A DNA stretch of 64,000 nucleotides, from assembly GCF_040126305.1 (NCBI RefSeq), contig NZ_CP149511.1:682001-746000 (forward strand), in the 5' to 3' direction. The translations under genes were made by a program, and so were the position numbers. A model generated the notes under the pieces. It did not search any database. It saw only the letters and a program-made list of their open reading frames with translations, and was not told the DNA's origin. Shown here piece after piece: positions 17,709-25,485 of the stretch. Origin of the DNA: Pararhizobium sp. A13. GTDB taxonomy: Bacteria > Pseudomonadota > Alphaproteobacteria > Rhizobiales > Rhizobiaceae. How positions within the stretch are numbered: the stretch's first letter is position 1; every line of letters begins with the position of its first letter.

Positions 17709-18188
17709 ATGAAGACTGCAATTATCGCATTGTTCCTCGCGGCGCTCGCGTCTCCGGCCTTTGCCTCCGGTTCACACGCTGGTGGTCACGGTGAAGCCAT
17801 GGCTGTCGGTGAGCCCGGCAAGAAGGCACAAGCCACCCAGACGATCCGCGTTTCCATGAAGGAGACTGACGACGGCAAGATGATCTTCACGCCGAACACC
17901 TTCAAGGTCCGCAAAGGTCAGACCATCGTCTTCTCCATCAAGAACGCAGGCGAGTTGGACCACGAGTTCGTCCTCGACCAGAAAGACAAGATCATGGAGC
18001 ACAAGGCCGTGATGGAGAAGTTTCCGGAAATGGAACACGACGATCCGAACGCGATCCGACTGGCCGCCGGAAAGTCCGGCGAGATCATCTGGAAGTTCAC
18101 CAACGACGGCACCTTCAAGATCGCCTGCCTCGTTCCCGGTCACTACGACGCCGGGATGCATGGCGACGTGACCGTAGCCAAGAAGTGA
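17709..18188 (+). CDS. Periplasmic cupredoxin-domain copper protein
   Basis: A 159-residue exported protein: cleavable signal (FLAALASPAFA), a short His/Gly-rich stretch and a plastocyanin/azurin-like domain. The copper ligands are the His of LDHEFVL, the Cys of IACLVPGHYDAGM, the following His and the Met. The motif FTPNTFKVRKGQTIVFSIKN is the usual cupredoxin strand pair. It probably carries copper or electrons for the oxidase encoded just upstream. RBS AAGGAC lies upstream of the ATG. Confidence 0.85.
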   Translation: MKTAIIALFLAALASPAFASGSHAGGHGEAMAVGEPGKKAQATQTIRVSMKETDDGKMIFTPNTFKVRKGQTIVFSIKNAGELDHEFVLDQKDKIMEHKAVMEKFPEMEHDDPNAIRLAAGKSGEIIWKFTNDGTFKIACLVPGHYDAGMHGDVTVAKK

Positions 18189-18204
18189 TTCCACCCAAGG
18201 AGAG

Positions 18205-18495
18205 ATGACAATGAAATCCATCATTAAGTTCGCAGCGGCGGCCACCCTCGCAGTCGCCCTCGCCTCCGGAACGTTTGCTGCCGAATTCACCAAGGGCACG
18301 GTCAAGAAAGTCGACGCCAAGGCGAAGAAGGTCACGCTGATCCACGAGGAGCTCAAGGCCCTCGAGATGCCTGCCATGACGATGGTGTTCCGCGTCAAGG
18401 ACGACGCCCTGCTCGAGAAGCTCAAGGAGGGCGCGAGCATCGAGTTCGTCGCCGAGCGCGTCGAGGGCAAGCTGACCGTCACCGAAGTCAAGTAA
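18205..18495 (+). CDS. CusF-like periplasmic copper-binding protein
   Basis: A 96-residue exported protein of the CusF/CopZ-periplasmic type: signal peptide, then an OB-like small beta barrel. The motif EFTKGTVKKVDAKAKKVTLI followed by LEMPAMTMVFRV provides the Met ligands (MPAMTM) that bind Cu(I)/Ag(I). It ends the copper operon and would deliver copper to the efflux or oxidase components. A strong hairpin follows the stop. Confidence 0.87.
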   Translation: MTMKSIIKFAAAATLAVALASGTFAAEFTKGTVKKVDAKAKKVTLIHEELKALEMPAMTMVFRVKDDALLEKLKEGASIEFVAERVEGKLTVTEVK

Positions 18496-18508
18496 GCCGA
18501 TATCATCA

Positions 18509-18538
18509 GGGACGCGGCCGTTTAAATGGCCGTGTCCC
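18509..18538 (+). terminator. Hairpin closing the copper operon
   Basis: An 11-base stem, GGGACGCGGCC with GGCCGTGTCCC, around an 8-base loop, with one G-U pair, begins about 15 bases after the CusF-like stop. No long T-run follows, so it may be a Rho-independent terminator of the weak alphaproteobacterial type or a stabilising 3' stem. Confidence 0.6.
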
Positions 18539-18618
18539 ACACACCTTCACGGTGACCGAGACAAGCGGGCTCGGCCGACAGGTAACTCTTCGAAACCCAC
18601 CCGCCTCAAGCGACAACC

Positions 18619-19974
18619 ATGACGTCTTCACTTAGCGCCCATTGGGACACCGCTCGGGAAATCCGTTCAATCCTCTTGCGGTTCGTCGCCTTCGCCATCC
18701 TTCTCGCCAACTTGTTGCTGGGCGGCAGCGACGGTGCCGAAAGGACCCATTTCGTCGTCGTCGTCAGCTATCTGGTCATCAGCATCGCTTCCGTGGCGAC
18801 CGCGCGGTTCCTGCCAGGTGTCTCCTGGCTCAAGACGCTCTTTGTCGTTCTTGACGCGCTGCTGGTCGCGCTCATTCTGTACGCGCACATTCTTGGCGGA
18901 CCGGTCACTGAAAACCACAACCTGACAACGACCAGCCTGGTGGTTGCGTTCATCCTGCTCAACCATGTCGGCCTGAAGCTCGATCGTCGGCTCGTCCTTG
19001 TCTTCGCCGGCATCGTCCTCGTTTCTTGGGTCGCCATGCTGGCTATCACCGCGGCCAGACATCATACGACTGATGCGGTCTCGGTGATCACGTCGTTCTT
19101 CAACCAGGATCTGGGCCTCACTGTCAGCTTCGGTTTTACCGCCTTCGCAATCTATCTGCTTGCGAAGGATCACGATCGCACACGGAAGGAAGCCCTGAGA
19201 GCCGACAAGCGGCGTCTCAACCTGTCGCGCTTCTTCTCGCCGCTCGTCGTCGCGGACCTCGAGGAAGGAAGCCCCGCGCTTGATCTTGAACGCCGTAACG
19301 CAGCGATCATGTTCGTCGACCTGCGGGACTTCACACGTTTCGCCGAGACAGCGCCTGCGCGCGAACTGGCCCTGGTACTGGCGGAATACCGTCACCTTGT
19401 TTCCGGAACCATCTTCGAACATGGCGGAACCGTCGACAAGTTCATCGGGGACGGGGTCATGGCGGTGTTCGGCCAGCCCAAGGCCGCAGAAGACGACGTA
19501 GACCGGGCCTTGGCGTGCGCTCTCGACCTCGTCGATGCCCTCAACGACTGGAAGAACCACAGCACGCTGAACGGCTACCCTGCGCTGAAGGCGGGAATCG
19601 GCCTGCACTACGGTACGGTCGTCGGCGGCGTTCTGGATAGCGGATGCCACAGCGAGTTGACAGTCATCGGCGACGCAGTCAACGTCGCGCAACGTTTGGA
19701 GTCCGTGGCCAAATCACTCGATGCGCCGCTTGTCGTATCGGCCGCCCTGATGGCCCGGCTGCAAAGGCCAGTTCCGTCCGCCCAATGGATACCGCAGAGT
19801 TCGGTTGCACTGCCGGGACGGCGGCTTCCTATCGATATCTGGCACTTGCGCCGCGAAGCTGGGTTTACTCAAGCCGAGGAACATTCAGACTACGAAACTG
19901 GACTTTCGCAGACCGCCCTCCAGAGATCGTCCTTCCAGTCATCACCTGCCGCACCCGACATGCGTACGGGATAG
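18619..19974 (+). CDS. Membrane class III adenylate/guanylate cyclase
   Basis: A 451-residue protein. The first about 180 residues contain six hydrophobic helices; the rest is a class III cyclase domain. The metal-binding aspartates are in IMFVDLRDFTRF (about Asp234) and KFIGDGVMAVFG (about Asp278), with VIGDAVNVAQRLE giving the transition-state Asn/Arg. Purine-specificity cannot be assigned confidently. It probably makes cAMP in response to an unknown membrane signal. It follows the copper operon in the same direction but behind a hairpin, and no CRP-type partner is adjacent. Confidence 0.85.
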   Translation: MTSSLSAHWDTAREIRSILLRFVAFAILLANLLLGGSDGAERTHFVVVVSYLVISIASVATARFLPGVSWLKTLFVVLDALLVALILYAHILGGPVTENHNLTTTSLVVAFILLNHVGLKLDRRLVLVFAGIVLVSWVAMLAITAARHHTTDAVSVITSFFNQDLGLTVSFGFTAFAIYLLAKDHDRTRKEALRADKRRLNLSRFFSPLVVADLEEGSPALDLERRNAAIMFVDLRDFTRFAETAPARELALVLAEYRHLVSGTIFEHGGTVDKFIGDGVMAVFGQPKAAEDDVDRALACALDLVDALNDWKNHSTLNGYPALKAGIGLHYGTVVGGVLDSGCHSELTVIGDAVNVAQRLESVAKSLDAPLVVSAALMARLQRPVPSAQWIPQSSVALPGRRLPIDIWHLRREAGFTQAEEHSDYETGLSQTALQRSSFQSSPAAPDMRTG

Positions 19975-20258
19975 TCGATCCCCCTGACTGCGACGGTTTC
20001 CGGTGAATTGCATCTGACAAATGCCCGATGTTTTCCGGGGTCGCTGTAGAGCGCTTCGCCCAGCCCGTTCGTCTCTGAGAGCGAGATGAGCACGTCATAG
20101 TCGTACCCCACTTGTTCCGCGGCTTGATTGGCAACAAGACTGAGGTTCACAACCGTGTTGTCGCCGAAATGCGCTGTATGAAAGACAATAGGTTCCGTTG
20201 CTGCCGGGCTGGCCAAGAGCAAAACTTCAAGCGCAAGGACTGACGCAACGCTACGCAT
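19890..20258 (-). CDS. Hypothetical exported protein
   Basis: A 122-residue protein with a plausible signal peptide (SVASVLALEVLLLASPAATE) and a compact mature domain containing two cysteines. No family is recognised. It is convergent with the cyclase gene and overlaps its 3' end by 85 bases, which is unusual; the cyclase may have a shorter natural end or this gene an earlier stop. Codon use in the upstream half looks genuine. Confidence 0.5.
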   Translation of the reverse strand: MRSVASVLALEVLLLASPAATEPIVFHTAHFGDNTVVNLSLVANQAAEQVGYDYDVLISLSETNGLGEALYSDPGKHRAFVRCNSPETVAVRGIDYPVRMSGAAGDDWKDDLWRAVCESPVS

Positions 20259-20346
20259 TCACCCCTCCCTTCATGCGAAGGAGAGATCATATCATAGCCA
20301 TGAGCGAGCGTGTCGGTGAATCTCGCAGTCGAACCCGGAGCGAAGT

Positions 20347-20905
20347 TTAGCCGATCCGGACGACTGCGTCGGAAATGAAGGCAAAGCTCGGTATGGCGAG
20401 GTTCTCTGGTGCTGGCCCCTTGCGAATGCGTCCTGCGGTATCATAGTGCGATCCATGACACGGGCAGAACCAGCCTCCGAAATCGCCAGCCTGCCCGAGA
20501 GGAACGCAACCCAGATGGGTGCAGACGCCGATCATCACGATCCAGTTCTCCCGCCCGTCACCGGCACAGCGGGCAAGATCGGTCGCAGGTTGATCGTCGG
20601 ATAGATTGGCATTGCGCGCCACAGGGTCTTTGAGTTCCTCAATTGCAACGGCATTCGCCGCTTCGATCTCCTTCGGGGTGCGGTTGCGAATGAAAACCGG
20701 GCGGCCGCGCCATTTGACGGTGAGTGACGTACCTTCGCCGAGCGAAGATATGTCCACCTCGATGGAGGCAAGCGCAAGCGTCGAGCGTCGGGGCGCTGGT
20801 CGATGAACGGCCAGGTTGAGGCAGCAGCGCCGACCACGCCTGCCGTGCCTGTGACAAGATAGAGAAAACCACGCCGGGTCGGTTCGCGTGCCTCGTTCCT
20901 AGTCT
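20347..20905 (-). pseudogene. petA: Rieske iron-sulfur protein (ubiquinol-cytochrome c reductase type), frameshifted
   Basis: The 136-residue C-terminal frame contains both cluster motifs, [12 protein letters not shown] and [10 protein letters not shown], and the [11 protein letters not shown] end of PetA-type Rieske proteins. The N-terminal Tat and membrane anchor ([16 protein letters not shown], then STWPFID) is present in another frame upstream, so a frameshift lies near 20780. No start codon lies in the anchor frame. No cytochrome b or c1 gene is adjacent. A second stump of such a gene occurs at 25320-25431. It is a decayed extra copy, not the housekeeping petA. Confidence 0.75.
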
Positions 20906-21120
20906 AGCCATGGGACTGCTGCTCTTGCTGCACGCAACTGGTCATCTGCACCATTTGCTCTCCCATACGTTCAGGGCCCCTGCGGTTTTCATGGCAACCG
21001 ATGAGGAGGGTGCGCCACGGGCGCAGCAGATAAAGATCCGAGTTTGCTCGCGGCATTTTACCCCGCAATGCAGCTTATTGAAATCTCCTCGATCACAGGC
21101 GGATGCCGTAGGTCCATATC

Positions 21121-21597
21121 TCAAGATTGGCGCTGCGCAGTGAATGCCTTCAGGGCTTCCAACGTTTCCGGGCTGACGTGATGCTCGATGCCCTCCGCAT
21201 CGATCCGCGCCGTCTCGACGCTGACGCCGATCGAGCAGAGAAACGATTCCACGATCTGGTGCCTCTCGCGGCTTGCGACCGCCAGCTTCTTGCCGACATC
21301 GGTCAGGAAGACTCCCCGGTAAGGGCGCTGCTGGATATAGCCCTCGGCAATCAGCCGCTTCAGCATTTTGGCGACCGTCGGCTGCGCAACACCTAGGCGC
21401 TGAGCGATGTCCACCTGTCGCGCCTCGCCCCCGTCGGCAAGGAGGTCAGCGATGAGTTCGACGTAATCCTCCACGAGTTCGCTGCGGCGGTTATGCCTCG
21501 CCTGCTTGAAACTCTCCATTTGGGCATCAGGGGCAATAAGCGAACTCTCGATTTCGATCGACTGGCTATTCTTCTCGTTCAATTCAATTCCGCCCAC
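21121..21597 (-). CDS. mntR: MntR-like manganese-responsive DtxR family repressor
   Basis: A 158-residue DtxR/MntR family regulator. The N-terminal HTH has the family pattern [20 protein letters not shown]. The metal-site residues seen in characterised MntR proteins are present: EDYVE (Asp/Glu pair), ERHQIVE (His) and the EGIEHH cluster. An N-terminal extension of about 30 residues resembles the enterobacterial form. The start is GTG at 21597 with no strong RBS; ATG at 21519 is an alternative. It is divergent from a multicopper oxidase-ZIP operon and two palindromes lie in the gap, so it probably represses that operon and itself in manganese excess. Confidence 0.88.
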   Translation of the reverse strand: MGGIELNEKNSQSIEIESSLIAPDAQMESFKQARHNRRSELVEDYVELIADLLADGGEARQVDIAQRLGVAQPTVAKMLKRLIAEGYIQQRPYRGVFLTDVGKKLAVASRERHQIVESFLCSIGVSVETARIDAEGIEHHVSPETLEALKAFTAQRQS

Positions 21598-21626
21598 TCA
21601 TAAATTCAGCCACCGATCATAATAAC

Positions 21627-21640
21627 ATAGCAACGGCTAT
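21627..21640. promoter_or_regulatory. Candidate MntR operator 1
   Basis: The palindrome ATAGCAACGGCTAT (arms ATAGC/GCTAT, 4-base centre) lies 30 bases upstream of the mntR start. An exact reverse-complement copy lies 70 bases away next to the oxidase gene. The position suits autoregulation. Confidence 0.6.
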
Positions 21641-21708
21641 ACCACCAATCCCCACTTGAACCGGATGCGGATGGCCGGCCCTTGCCCTTTCCAGTGGTAG
21701 GCGTTAAT

Positions 21709-21722
21709 ATAGCCGTTGCTAT
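21709..21722. promoter_or_regulatory. Candidate MntR operator 2
   Basis: ATAGCCGTTGCTAT, the exact reverse complement of the site at 21627, lies 55 bases upstream of the preferred oxidase start, within the expected promoter. AT-rich flanks (TTAATATAG and ATAATC) extend it. Two identical sites at both ends of a divergent promoter are the normal layout for a shared repressor. Confidence 0.6.
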
Positions 21723-21777
21723 AATCATGTTATGATGCTCTATTTCATTGAAAATGCTAATTGGAGAATCGGCCAAA

Positions 21778-22908
21778 ATGCTGAAGTGGGCACAGACCGC
21801 CTTGAGTAGACGAAGCCTGTTGGGTGGTGGGGTTGCCGCGCTCGGAGCCACGAGCATATGCACCAGCACGACGGTGGCCCAGGAAGCCCATTCCGGCCAT
21901 CACGGAGCTGCCGCATCCGATGTGAAGAGCGGGGATGGCGCTCCCGCCCACAGATCAGCGCACGGCGCGATGATCACCGTCGGAAACGTCGACAACGGCC
22001 GCAACGGCTTCGATCCGACGAGCATCCTCACCGACTGGTATACGGGCGAGTTGAGCGACCTGCCGGACGGACGCAAACTGCGCAGCTTCGAAATCACCGT
22101 CGAGGAAAAGGAAATCGAGATCGCGCCCGGCGTCATGTTTCCCGCCTGGACCTACAACGGCCGCGTCCCCGGCCCCGCCCTTCGCGCGACCGAAGGCGAG
22201 CGCCTGCAAATCAAGCTGATAAACAACGGCTCCCACCCTCATTCTCTCCACTTCCACGGCATTCACGCAGCCAGGATGGACGGCGTGCCAGGCGCTGGCG
22301 TCATCGGCCCCGGCGAGGAGTTCGTCTATGAGATCGACGCCAAGCCCTTCGGCTGCCATCTCTACCACTGCCATGCCCTGCCGCTGGCACGCCACATCCA
22401 CAAGGGCATGTACGGCCTGTTCGTGATCGATCCCGACCCGGCACGTCACCCCGACCATCTCGAAGTCGCCAAGTCGCGGCTCCTCGGATCTCCGGAAAAT
22501 GCGCGATGGCAGGAACTGGCGATGGTCATGAACGCCTTCGACACGAACTTCGACGGCGAGAACGAATTCTATGCCTGCAACACCGTCGCCCACTGCTACG
22601 CGAAGGAACCGATCAAAATCGTCAAGGGCCGGCCGGTCCGCATCTATCTCATGAACATCGTCGAGTTCGACCCGATCAACTCGTTCCACCTGCATGCCAA
22701 TTTCTTCGACTATTACGATCAAGGAACCACCCTTACGCCGACGCTGAAGACGGTCGATCTCATCACCCAGTGTCAGGCGCAGCGCGGAATTCTCGAATTC
22801 ACCTTCGAGGAACACGAGCCTGGGCTTTACATGTTCCACGCGCATCAATCGGAATTCACCGAACTTGGCTGGATGGGCATGTTCGACGTTCAGGAGACGC
22901 TGTCATGA
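21778..22908 (+). CDS. Two-domain multicopper oxidase, Tat-exported, MntR-linked
   Basis: A 376-residue two-domain multicopper oxidase. The N-terminus is a twin-arginine signal (SRRSLLGGGVAALGA). Domain 1 carries SLHFHGIHA and the type 1 site CHLYHCHALPLARHIHKGMY; domain 2 carries SFHLHANFF and MFHAHQSEFTELGWMGMF, where Ala replaces the usual Cys. Copper chemistry therefore follows the type-B two-domain pattern, with the type 1 copper in domain 1 only and a trinuclear site between subunits. The ATG at 21778 has a GGAG upstream; 21754 is an alternative. Its stop overlaps the ZIP transporter start by 4 bases. MntR linkage suggests a manganese (or iron) oxidase role. Confidence 0.87.
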   Translation: MLKWAQTALSRRSLLGGGVAALGATSICTSTTVAQEAHSGHHGAAASDVKSGDGAPAHRSAHGAMITVGNVDNGRNGFDPTSILTDWYTGELSDLPDGRKLRSFEITVEEKEIEIAPGVMFPAWTYNGRVPGPALRATEGERLQIKLINNGSHPHSLHFHGIHAARMDGVPGAGVIGPGEEFVYEIDAKPFGCHLYHCHALPLARHIHKGMYGLFVIDPDPARHPDHLEVAKSRLLGSPENARWQELAMVMNAFDTNFDGENEFYACNTVAHCYAKEPIKIVKGRPVRIYLMNIVEFDPINSFHLHANFFDYYDQGTTLTPTLKTVDLITQCQAQRGILEFTFEEHEPGLYMFHAHQSEFTELGWMGMFDVQETLS

Positions 22909-24095
22909 TCCACGAAAAGATGTTCACTGCGGCCCCAGCCTCTGGCTTGTCTCGCTATCTGTGGCTGCTGTTGCCCGTTGCGGTTCTGGCCGTGGCCATC
23001 GTCTGGCTGTTCCAGACAAACCCGTTGCAAGACTTCAACAACGGCGCGCCCCCCGTCGAAAACATGACGATCGAGCGCACGATCCTCGATCACGACGGCC
23101 TGCGGTTGCTTGTTCGCGCTGGTGGATCGGACCCGATGAGGGTCGCACAGGTCCAGGTCGATGCCGCCTACTGGGAATTCAGCCAAGAGCCGCAGGGGCC
23201 GATCGCCCGCGGCGACACGGCCTGGATCAGCCTCCCCTTCCCCTGGGTTCTTGGGGAAACCCACAATGTCACCTTCGTCACCAATACCGGTGCCACGTTC
23301 GATCACGAAATCGCCGTCGCGGTGCCCACACCCGTTGCCACCTCAGGCAGCCTCTTGTCGCAGACCATTCTCGGGGCCTTTGTCGGCATCCTGCCAGTCG
23401 CGATCGGGCTGATGTGCTATCCAGCTCTGCGTGGCGCGGGTCAGGGAACGATGACGTTCCTCCTTGCTCTGACCGTGGGTCTGCTTGCGTTCCTGTTTGT
23501 CGATACTGTTGTCGAGGCGTTGGAATTCGCCAACACGTCAGCGCCTATCTTCCAGGGGAATGTCATGGTCGTTCTGACGGCGGCGGCCAGCTTCCTCGTC
23601 CTGATGGCGTTCGGCCGCCGCCGCGGCACGCCGACGGGACTGGCGCTCGCCACGTTCATCGCGCTTGGCATCGGGTTGCACAATTTCGGCGAGGGCCTGG
23701 CCATCGGCGCGGCGTTTGCGGCCGGTAGTGCGGGCCTGGGTACGTTCCTTGTCCTCGGCTTCACCCTGCACAACATCACCGAGGGCATCGGGATCGCCGC
23801 CCCCATCCTCAAGGTGAAGCCGAGCCTGCTGGCATTTGTCGGACTGGCTCTGCTCGCGGGCGGTCCGGCCGTTATCGGCATCTGGACCGGAAGCCTGGCC
23901 TACGCGCCGCAGTGGACGGCGATCGCACTTGCCGTCGGTGCCGGCGCGATCGCGCAGGTGATCGTGGAAGTCTGCGGCCTCATGAGTCATTCGAAAGGCC
24001 AGGGCATCAAGGCTCTGCTCGCACCAGCGTCCTTCGGCGGCTTGGCGGCAGGCGTCGCATTCATGTATGCGACCGCCATGCTCGTCAAGATCTGA
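22905..24095 (+). CDS. ZIP family metal transporter with N-terminal periplasmic domain
   Basis: A 396-residue membrane protein. After one anchor helix (residues 18-38) comes a beta-rich extracytoplasmic domain of about 100 residues, then the eight-helix ZIP core. The core has the paired metal motifs GLHNFGEGLAIGAAFA and FTLHNITEGIGIA, which hold the binuclear M1/M2 site in ZIP transporters. The extra domain is not part of ordinary bacterial ZIPs. It is translationally coupled to the multicopper oxidase and lies downstream of the MntR-box promoter. Manganese, iron or zinc import across the inner membrane is likely; the family alone does not decide. Confidence 0.85.
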   Translation: MIHEKMFTAAPASGLSRYLWLLLPVAVLAVAIVWLFQTNPLQDFNNGAPPVENMTIERTILDHDGLRLLVRAGGSDPMRVAQVQVDAAYWEFSQEPQGPIARGDTAWISLPFPWVLGETHNVTFVTNTGATFDHEIAVAVPTPVATSGSLLSQTILGAFVGILPVAIGLMCYPALRGAGQGTMTFLLALTVGLLAFLFVDTVVEALEFANTSAPIFQGNVMVVLTAAASFLVLMAFGRRRGTPTGLALATFIALGIGLHNFGEGLAIGAAFAAGSAGLGTFLVLGFTLHNITEGIGIAAPILKVKPSLLAFVGLALLAGGPAVIGIWTGSLAYAPQWTAIALAVGAGAIAQVIVEVCGLMSHSKGQGIKALLAPASFGGLAAGVAFMYATAMLVKI

Positions 24096-24173
24096 CAACC
24101 TTGGCTTGGAAGGTCGGGCTGCGATTTGAAAATGCGGCGATGGTCGCCGCAAATAAGCAAAGCAGAAAACCGA

Positions 24174-24708
24174 TGCCGCTTGACGCGAAAAGACGCCACT
24201 TGCTCCTGGAGCTGCTTCCTGACGGATTGCCCGTCACGAAGGCTTGGCTGATGCGGCAAGATCCAGCGATTGATCGCCATGCGATCGACAACCTGCTCAA
24301 TAGCAGGTAGCTCACACCGCTGGCGGCCGGCGTCTATATGCGTCCGGGCACGGCATAACATGGGAAGGTGCCGTCACTTCCTTGCAGAGCGTCTTTCGGA
24401 GCGACCTGACACCGGGCGGCCTGACCGCACTCGAACTGCACGGCTTTGCACACTATCTGCCGCTATCGCCGAAGCGTGTCGTTCATCTGTACGGAAAAGA
24501 CCCGCTATCACTGAACGCAACGCCACGCAAATGCCTCGGCTATAAAGATGCGACAGCGTCGATCGATTTGCTCTTTGGTCAACACGAACTGAGGGAAGGA
24601 AGGTTGGCGCTTTCATCCACCCGATCAAGCGAGCGCTCGCGAACGTTCGACACAATGCCCGGATGCTTCCGCCTGGGCGCGAGCTATCCTCGGCAGTTCC
24701 GTTCTTGA
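24174..24708 (+). pseudogene. AbiEi-family antitoxin remnant
   Basis: Segments in two frames form a decayed AbiEi-type antitoxin: an N-terminal wHTH part (RRHLLLELLPDGLPVTKAWL, then AIDNLLNSR before a TAG), the continuation LTPLAAGVYMRPGTA in the same frame after the stop, and LTPGGLTALELHGFAHYLPL, KRVVHLYGKDPL, YKDATASIDLLFGQHELREG in another. Small deletions and at least two frame changes are evident. No AbiEii partner follows. It is unrelated in detail to the intact AbiE pair at 2.5-4 kb. Confidence 0.65.
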
Positions 24709-24775
24709 CTTGATCAGATCGAGGCTCGCTCTGTTGATCGTGCGATTTGTCATCGCGCGTTCTTTCGGCATGAAA

Positions 24776-24797
24776 AACCCGGCTGTTAGGCCGGGTT
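24776..24797 (-). terminator. Rho-independent terminator of the 65-residue gene
   Basis: On the minus strand a perfect AACCCGGC/GCCGGGTT stem around a 6-base loop is followed by a T5 tract. It begins about 25 bases after the stop at 24823 and is the clearest terminator in the window. Confidence 0.85.
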
Positions 24798-24822
24798 CTC
24801 GATAAAGCGGCGGTTGGGCCCG

Positions 24823-25023
24823 CTAGTGCGTGGTGCTAGCTATAAGTGCGTCGATGAGTTTGATCTGCGAGCGATTGCCGCGCTTGTACTCATTGATCAA
24901 TATCTTCGCTTCTGCAGTCGCTTCCTTGCGCGGAATGCGATGCTGTGTGCACCAAGCGTCAAGAACCGTCTGGAGCATATCAAGGTCTTTTGGCGGTATT
25001 GCAATATCGGATGTTTGCATCAT
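24823..25023 (-). CDS. Hypothetical protein, about 65 residues
   Basis: A short soluble protein (PPKDLDMLQTVLDAWC, then RKEATAEAKILINEYKRG) predicted to be all helical. A GGGAGG motif lies just before two consecutive ATG codons; the second (25020) has the better spacing. The terminator at 24776 confirms the reading direction. I know similar small proteins in rhizobia only as conserved hypotheticals. Confidence 0.65.
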   Translation of the reverse strand: MMQTSDIAIPPKDLDMLQTVLDAWCTQHRIPRKEATAEAKILINEYKRGNRSQIKLIDALIASTTH

Positions 25024-25179
25024 TTTCCTCCCGGGGATTGACATCTTTTTTTGTGGGAAGCCGCCTCCTCGCGGCCTCCAGCAGATGGAACCTTAGTTCA
25101 AAGTAGTATGGGTACAAGATGAAAATGTGGCATTTCACGTGAGGTACGTACCCGTTTTTCTATCGGCGATGATCGCTTC

Positions 25180-25431
25180 TCACGAACCCGTATTGTGGGC
25201 GAGATAAGCCGTGTTGCTCTTGTCGAAAGACCCACCGTATTTCAAGGCCGTTACCAGGCAGGATCCGCCGACGTTGCTTCGGCGGGAACATCGTTGTCCA
25301 ACGCCACATAATCGGCGCATATGATCGATGAACGGCCAGGCCGAGCCAGCAACGCCTACCGACCCCGCCATGCCCGTCACAAGACGGAGAAAATCACGCC
25401 GGGTCGGTTCGCGTATCTCGTTCGTAGCCAT
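25180..25431 (-). pseudogene. Second Rieske protein stump (N-terminal anchor only)
   Basis: The first 38 residues (REPTRRDFLRLVTGMAG, then GSAWPFIDHM) are the Tat/anchor segment of a PetA-type Rieske protein, close to the one at 20347-20905. After Met38 the frame runs into unrelated sequence, and the cluster-binding domain is absent. In another frame the following bases read DYVALDNDVPAEA, similar to a motif near 14100. The promoter-proximal piece was probably fused by deletion to another gene's 3' end. Confidence 0.6.
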
Positions 25432-25485
25432 AAGACTGCTGCCCTAGACGCAATATTGTCCTGGCGATCCGCACATTCGCGCAGT

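Noticed and set aside
18667..19692. A 341-codon minus-strand frame opposite the cyclase
   Set aside because: No domain; the plus-strand cyclase has complete catalytic motifs.
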